The translations under genes were made by a program, and so were the position numbers. Below, one piece after another: positions 6,556 to 7,654 of a DNA stretch of 7,654 nucleotides. The notes under the pieces are model-generated. The model searched no databases, had not been told where the DNA came from, and saw only the letters and a program-made list of their open reading frames with translations. Source of the DNA: Acidobacteriota bacterium (GTDB lineage Bacteria > Acidobacteriota > HRBIN11); the NCBI GenBank assembly GCA_030550225.1, contig JAUQPV010000117.1, positions 1 to 7,654 on the forward strand, read 5' to 3'. Each line of letters starts with the position of its first letter. Positions within the stretch are counted from its first letter, which is position 1.

Positions 6556-6575
6556 GCCGGGGGTCTAACCCCGGC
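6556..6575 (+). repeat. Leader hairpin
   Basis: GCCGGGG pairs perfectly with CCCCGGC around the loop GTCTAA. It lies about 22 nt into the predicted leader transcript and about 50 nt before the tandem repeat array. Its loop sequence TCTAA recurs in the linkers between array units 2-3 and 3-4. Confidence 0.5.
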
Positions 6576-6608
6576 GGTCGAGCCCTTGGTAGGGATCAAC
6601 AGGGGACA

Positions 6609-6762
6609 GACACCGGCATGACGGCCGGTTCCATAAGGTAGGACAACGCCATAACTGGCGGTTGTCTAAGGAAGACACCGGCATCACTGCCGGTTCTCTA
6701 AGGTTGACACCGCCATGACTGGCGGTGTTCGGATGGGATGGACGCCGCCGGGACGGGCGGCG
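6609..6762 (+). repeat. Tandem array of five related inverted repeats (32-35 bp period)
   Basis: Units begin with GAC at 6609, 6642, 6674, 6706 and 6741. Each has a dyad: ACCGGC/GCCGGT (unit 1), CGCCA/TGGCG within a GACAA...TTGTC frame with one bulge (unit 2), ACCGGCA/TGCCGGT (unit 3), ACACCGCCA/TGGCGGTGT (unit 4) and CGCCGCC/GGCGGCG (unit 5). The first three units are joined to the next by an A/T-rich linker containing TAAGG. Between units 3 and 4 a G-C pair flips to C-G, and between units 4 and 5 an A-T pair becomes G-C, both keeping the stem. Such paired changes suggest selection on structure or symmetry. There are no unique spacers, so this is not a CRISPR array. Confidence 0.8.
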
Positions 6763-6784
6763 CCGGGAGACTCCCGGCGTTTTT
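6761..6784 (+). terminator. Rho-independent terminator in the leader of the NarG/NxrA-like gene
   Basis: CGCCGGGA (6761-6768) pairs with TCCCGGCG (6772-6779) around a 3-nt loop, followed at once by five T (6780-6784). This is a textbook intrinsic terminator on the plus strand, 49 bp before the start codon at 6834. A second copy of CGCCGGGA at 6746-6753, inside array unit 5, could compete for the same 3' arm. The first two bases of the 5' arm also belong to the stem of unit 5. Confidence 0.8.
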
Positions 6785-6833
6785 CGAAGAGATCAGTCAT
6801 TCCTTACCGAGCCCTTGACTGTGGAGGTCCGAG

Positions 6834-7654
6834 ATGAAGCTGACCCGACGGGAGTTCATGCAGACGACGGCCGTCGGGGCCGCCGCCCTCGTCTTGGACG
6901 ATGCCCTGCGGGGTCTTCGTCTTCTTCAGCCCGTCGTCGAGGTCGGGAATCCCCTGGCGGCGTATCCGAATCGCGACTGGGAAGCCGTCTATCGGGACCA
7001 ATATCGGTACGACCACTCGTTCACGTGGGTCTGTTCGCCGAACTGCACGCACGAGTGTCGTCTCCGGGCCTTCGTGCGCAACGGCATCGTCCTGCGGAGC
7101 GAGCAGAACTATGACCTCCACCGGATCTCGGACCTTTACGGGAACAAGGCGACGGCCCATTGGAACCCCCGGGGGTGTCTGAACGGGTACACCTTCCAGC
7201 GGCGGGTCTACGGCCCCTATCGCTTGAAGTACCCGATGATCCGGAAGGGCTGGAAGCAGTGGGCCGACGACGGGTTCCCCGAGCTGACGCCCGAAAACAT
7301 GGCCAAGTACAAGTTTGACAGCCGGGGGACCGACACCTTCGTCCGGGTCACGTGGGATCAGGCTTACACGTATGTCGCTAAGGGGATGATTCACATCGCT
7401 CAGAAGTACAGTGGTGAGGCAGGCCGGCGGCGGCTCCTTGAGCAGGGCTATCCCGAGGAGATGCTCGAGCACTGGGAGGGCTCGGGCGTTCGGACGTTCA
7501 AGCTCCGGGGCGGTATGGGCCTGCTCGGTGTCATCGGCAAGTATGGCCTCTACCGGTTTGCCAACATGTTGGCCCTCCTGGATGCCCACGTCCGGAAGGT
7601 CCCGCCTGAGGAGGCCAAGGGTGCCCGCATCTGGTCGAACTACACGTGGCACGG
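6834..7654 (+). CDS. nxrA/narG: Periplasmic NarG/NxrA-like molybdenum catalytic subunit, N-terminal part
   Basis: The frame from ATG 6834 stays open to the window edge, giving 273 residues of a protein normally over 1000 long. A twin-arginine leader (TRREFMQ, residues 4-10) implies export to the periplasm. Cys67, 71, 75 and 115 (CSPNCTHEC, then PRGCLNG) form the FS0 [4Fe-4S] site of type II DMSO-reductase-family enzymes. Further segments (GPYRLKYPMIRKGWKQW, FVRVTWDQAYTYVAKGM, LRGGMGLLGVIGKYGLYR, WSNYTWHG) look most like nitrite oxidoreductase alpha of Nitrospira and related export-type nitrate reductases. The window stops at about the residue before the expected Mo-ligand Asp. Chlorate, perchlorate or selenate reductase are less likely alternatives. 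GGAGG (6823-6827), 6 bp before ATG, supports the start. The beta subunit should lie just beyond the window. Expression is probably sigma-54 dependent and may be attenuated in the leader. Confidence 0.88.
   Translation, partial: MKLTRREFMQTTAVGAAALVLDDALRGLRLLQPVVEVGNPLAAYPNRDWEAVYRDQYRYDHSFTWVCSPNCTHECRLRAFVRNGIVLRSEQNYDLHRISDLYGNKATAHWNPRGCLNGYTFQRRVYGPYRLKYPMIRKGWKQWADDGFPELTPENMAKYKFDSRGTDTFVRVTWDQAYTYVAKGMIHIAQKYSGEAGRRRLLEQGYPEEMLEHWEGSGVRTFKLRGGMGLLGVIGKYGLYRFANMLALLDAHVRKVPPEEAKGARIWSNYTWH

Larger units (their letters stand above)
6534..6784 (+). ncRNA. Structured leader RNA or small RNA upstream of the NarG/NxrA-like gene
   Basis: From the predicted start near 6534 to the end of the terminator U-tract the transcript would be about 250 nt and almost entirely foldable. 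In order it contains a 7-bp hairpin, GCCGGGG (6556-6562) with CCCCGGC (6569-6575); a small CCCT/AGGG hairpin (6583-6594); the five tandem repeat hairpins (6609-6762); and the intrinsic terminator (6761-6784). No open reading frame with a plausible ribosome site is seen in it. It does not match a riboswitch class, T-box or ribosomal-protein leader that I recognise. It may be an attenuating leader for the downstream gene or a free-standing small RNA. The 5' end is inferred from the promoter only. Confidence 0.5.

Noticed and set aside
6609..6762. CRISPR array
   Set aside because: The whole 32-35 bp period is repeat, with no unique spacers and only short linkers, and the units vary by paired changes rather than being identical.
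6804..7652. Minus-strand open frame opposite the NarG/NxrA-like gene
   Set aside because: It is antisense to a strongly conserved Tat leader and FeS-motif coding region; no motif of its own is seen.

Overview
The window is GC-rich DNA from a Gram-negative-type bacterium that makes many c-type cytochromes and uses sigma-54. Three gene products carry export features: two Tat-type twin-arginine leaders and one Sec-type signal. Several CXXCH heme sites and a -24/-12 promoter are also present. The species cannot be named. The last gene resembles the periplasm-facing nitrate reductase / nitrite oxidoreductase alpha subunits known from Nitrospira and some thermophiles, so a nitrite oxidiser or a nitrate-respiring chemolithotroph are the two obvious readings.

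Layout. (1) 1-300: the 5' end of a secreted-protein gene on the minus strand, its leader with nested dyads, and a strong 11-13 bp inverted repeat. (2) 300-~870, minus: the C-terminal part of a sigma-54 activator (late AAA+ region plus Fis-type HTH) without its Walker A, GAFTGA and Walker B regions. (3) Around 865-885 this fragment abuts a cytochrome gene on the plus strand that also seems to lack its natural 5' end, so the point looks like a rearrangement or assembly junction. (4) 959-6134, plus: a tight five-gene operon encoding a monoheme cytochrome c, an anchored pentaheme cytochrome c, a Tat-exported molybdopterin-oxidoreductase-family protein, a ferredoxin-like protein with sixteen cluster cysteines, and a ten-helix NrfD/ActC/QrcD-type quinone-interacting membrane protein. 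(5) 6135-6833: about 700 bp of non-coding DNA with hairpins, overlapping perfect dyads, a good sigma-54 promoter, a tandem array of five related hairpins and a rho-independent terminator. (6) 6834-end, plus: the first 273 residues of the NarG/NxrA-like catalytic subunit, cut off by the window edge.

The five-gene operon has the parts of a quinone-linked complex related to alternative complex III (Act) and the Qrc complex. Its 5+1 heme inventory equals that of ActA plus ActE, but it has a separate Mo-family subunit and FeS subunit and only one NrfD-type protein. The simplest model is that it exchanges electrons between the quinone pool and periplasmic cytochrome c, and that the neighbouring periplasmic NarG/NxrA-like enzyme uses or supplies those electrons.

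The most novel-looking element is the 300-nt leader of the NarG/NxrA gene. A sigma-54 promoter with a perfect dyad at about -96 would drive an RNA containing five hairpins repeated every 32-35 nt, with paired base changes that keep the stems intact. This RNA ends in an intrinsic terminator 49 nt before the start codon. It could be a transcription attenuator, a separate small RNA, or an array of DNA operators.
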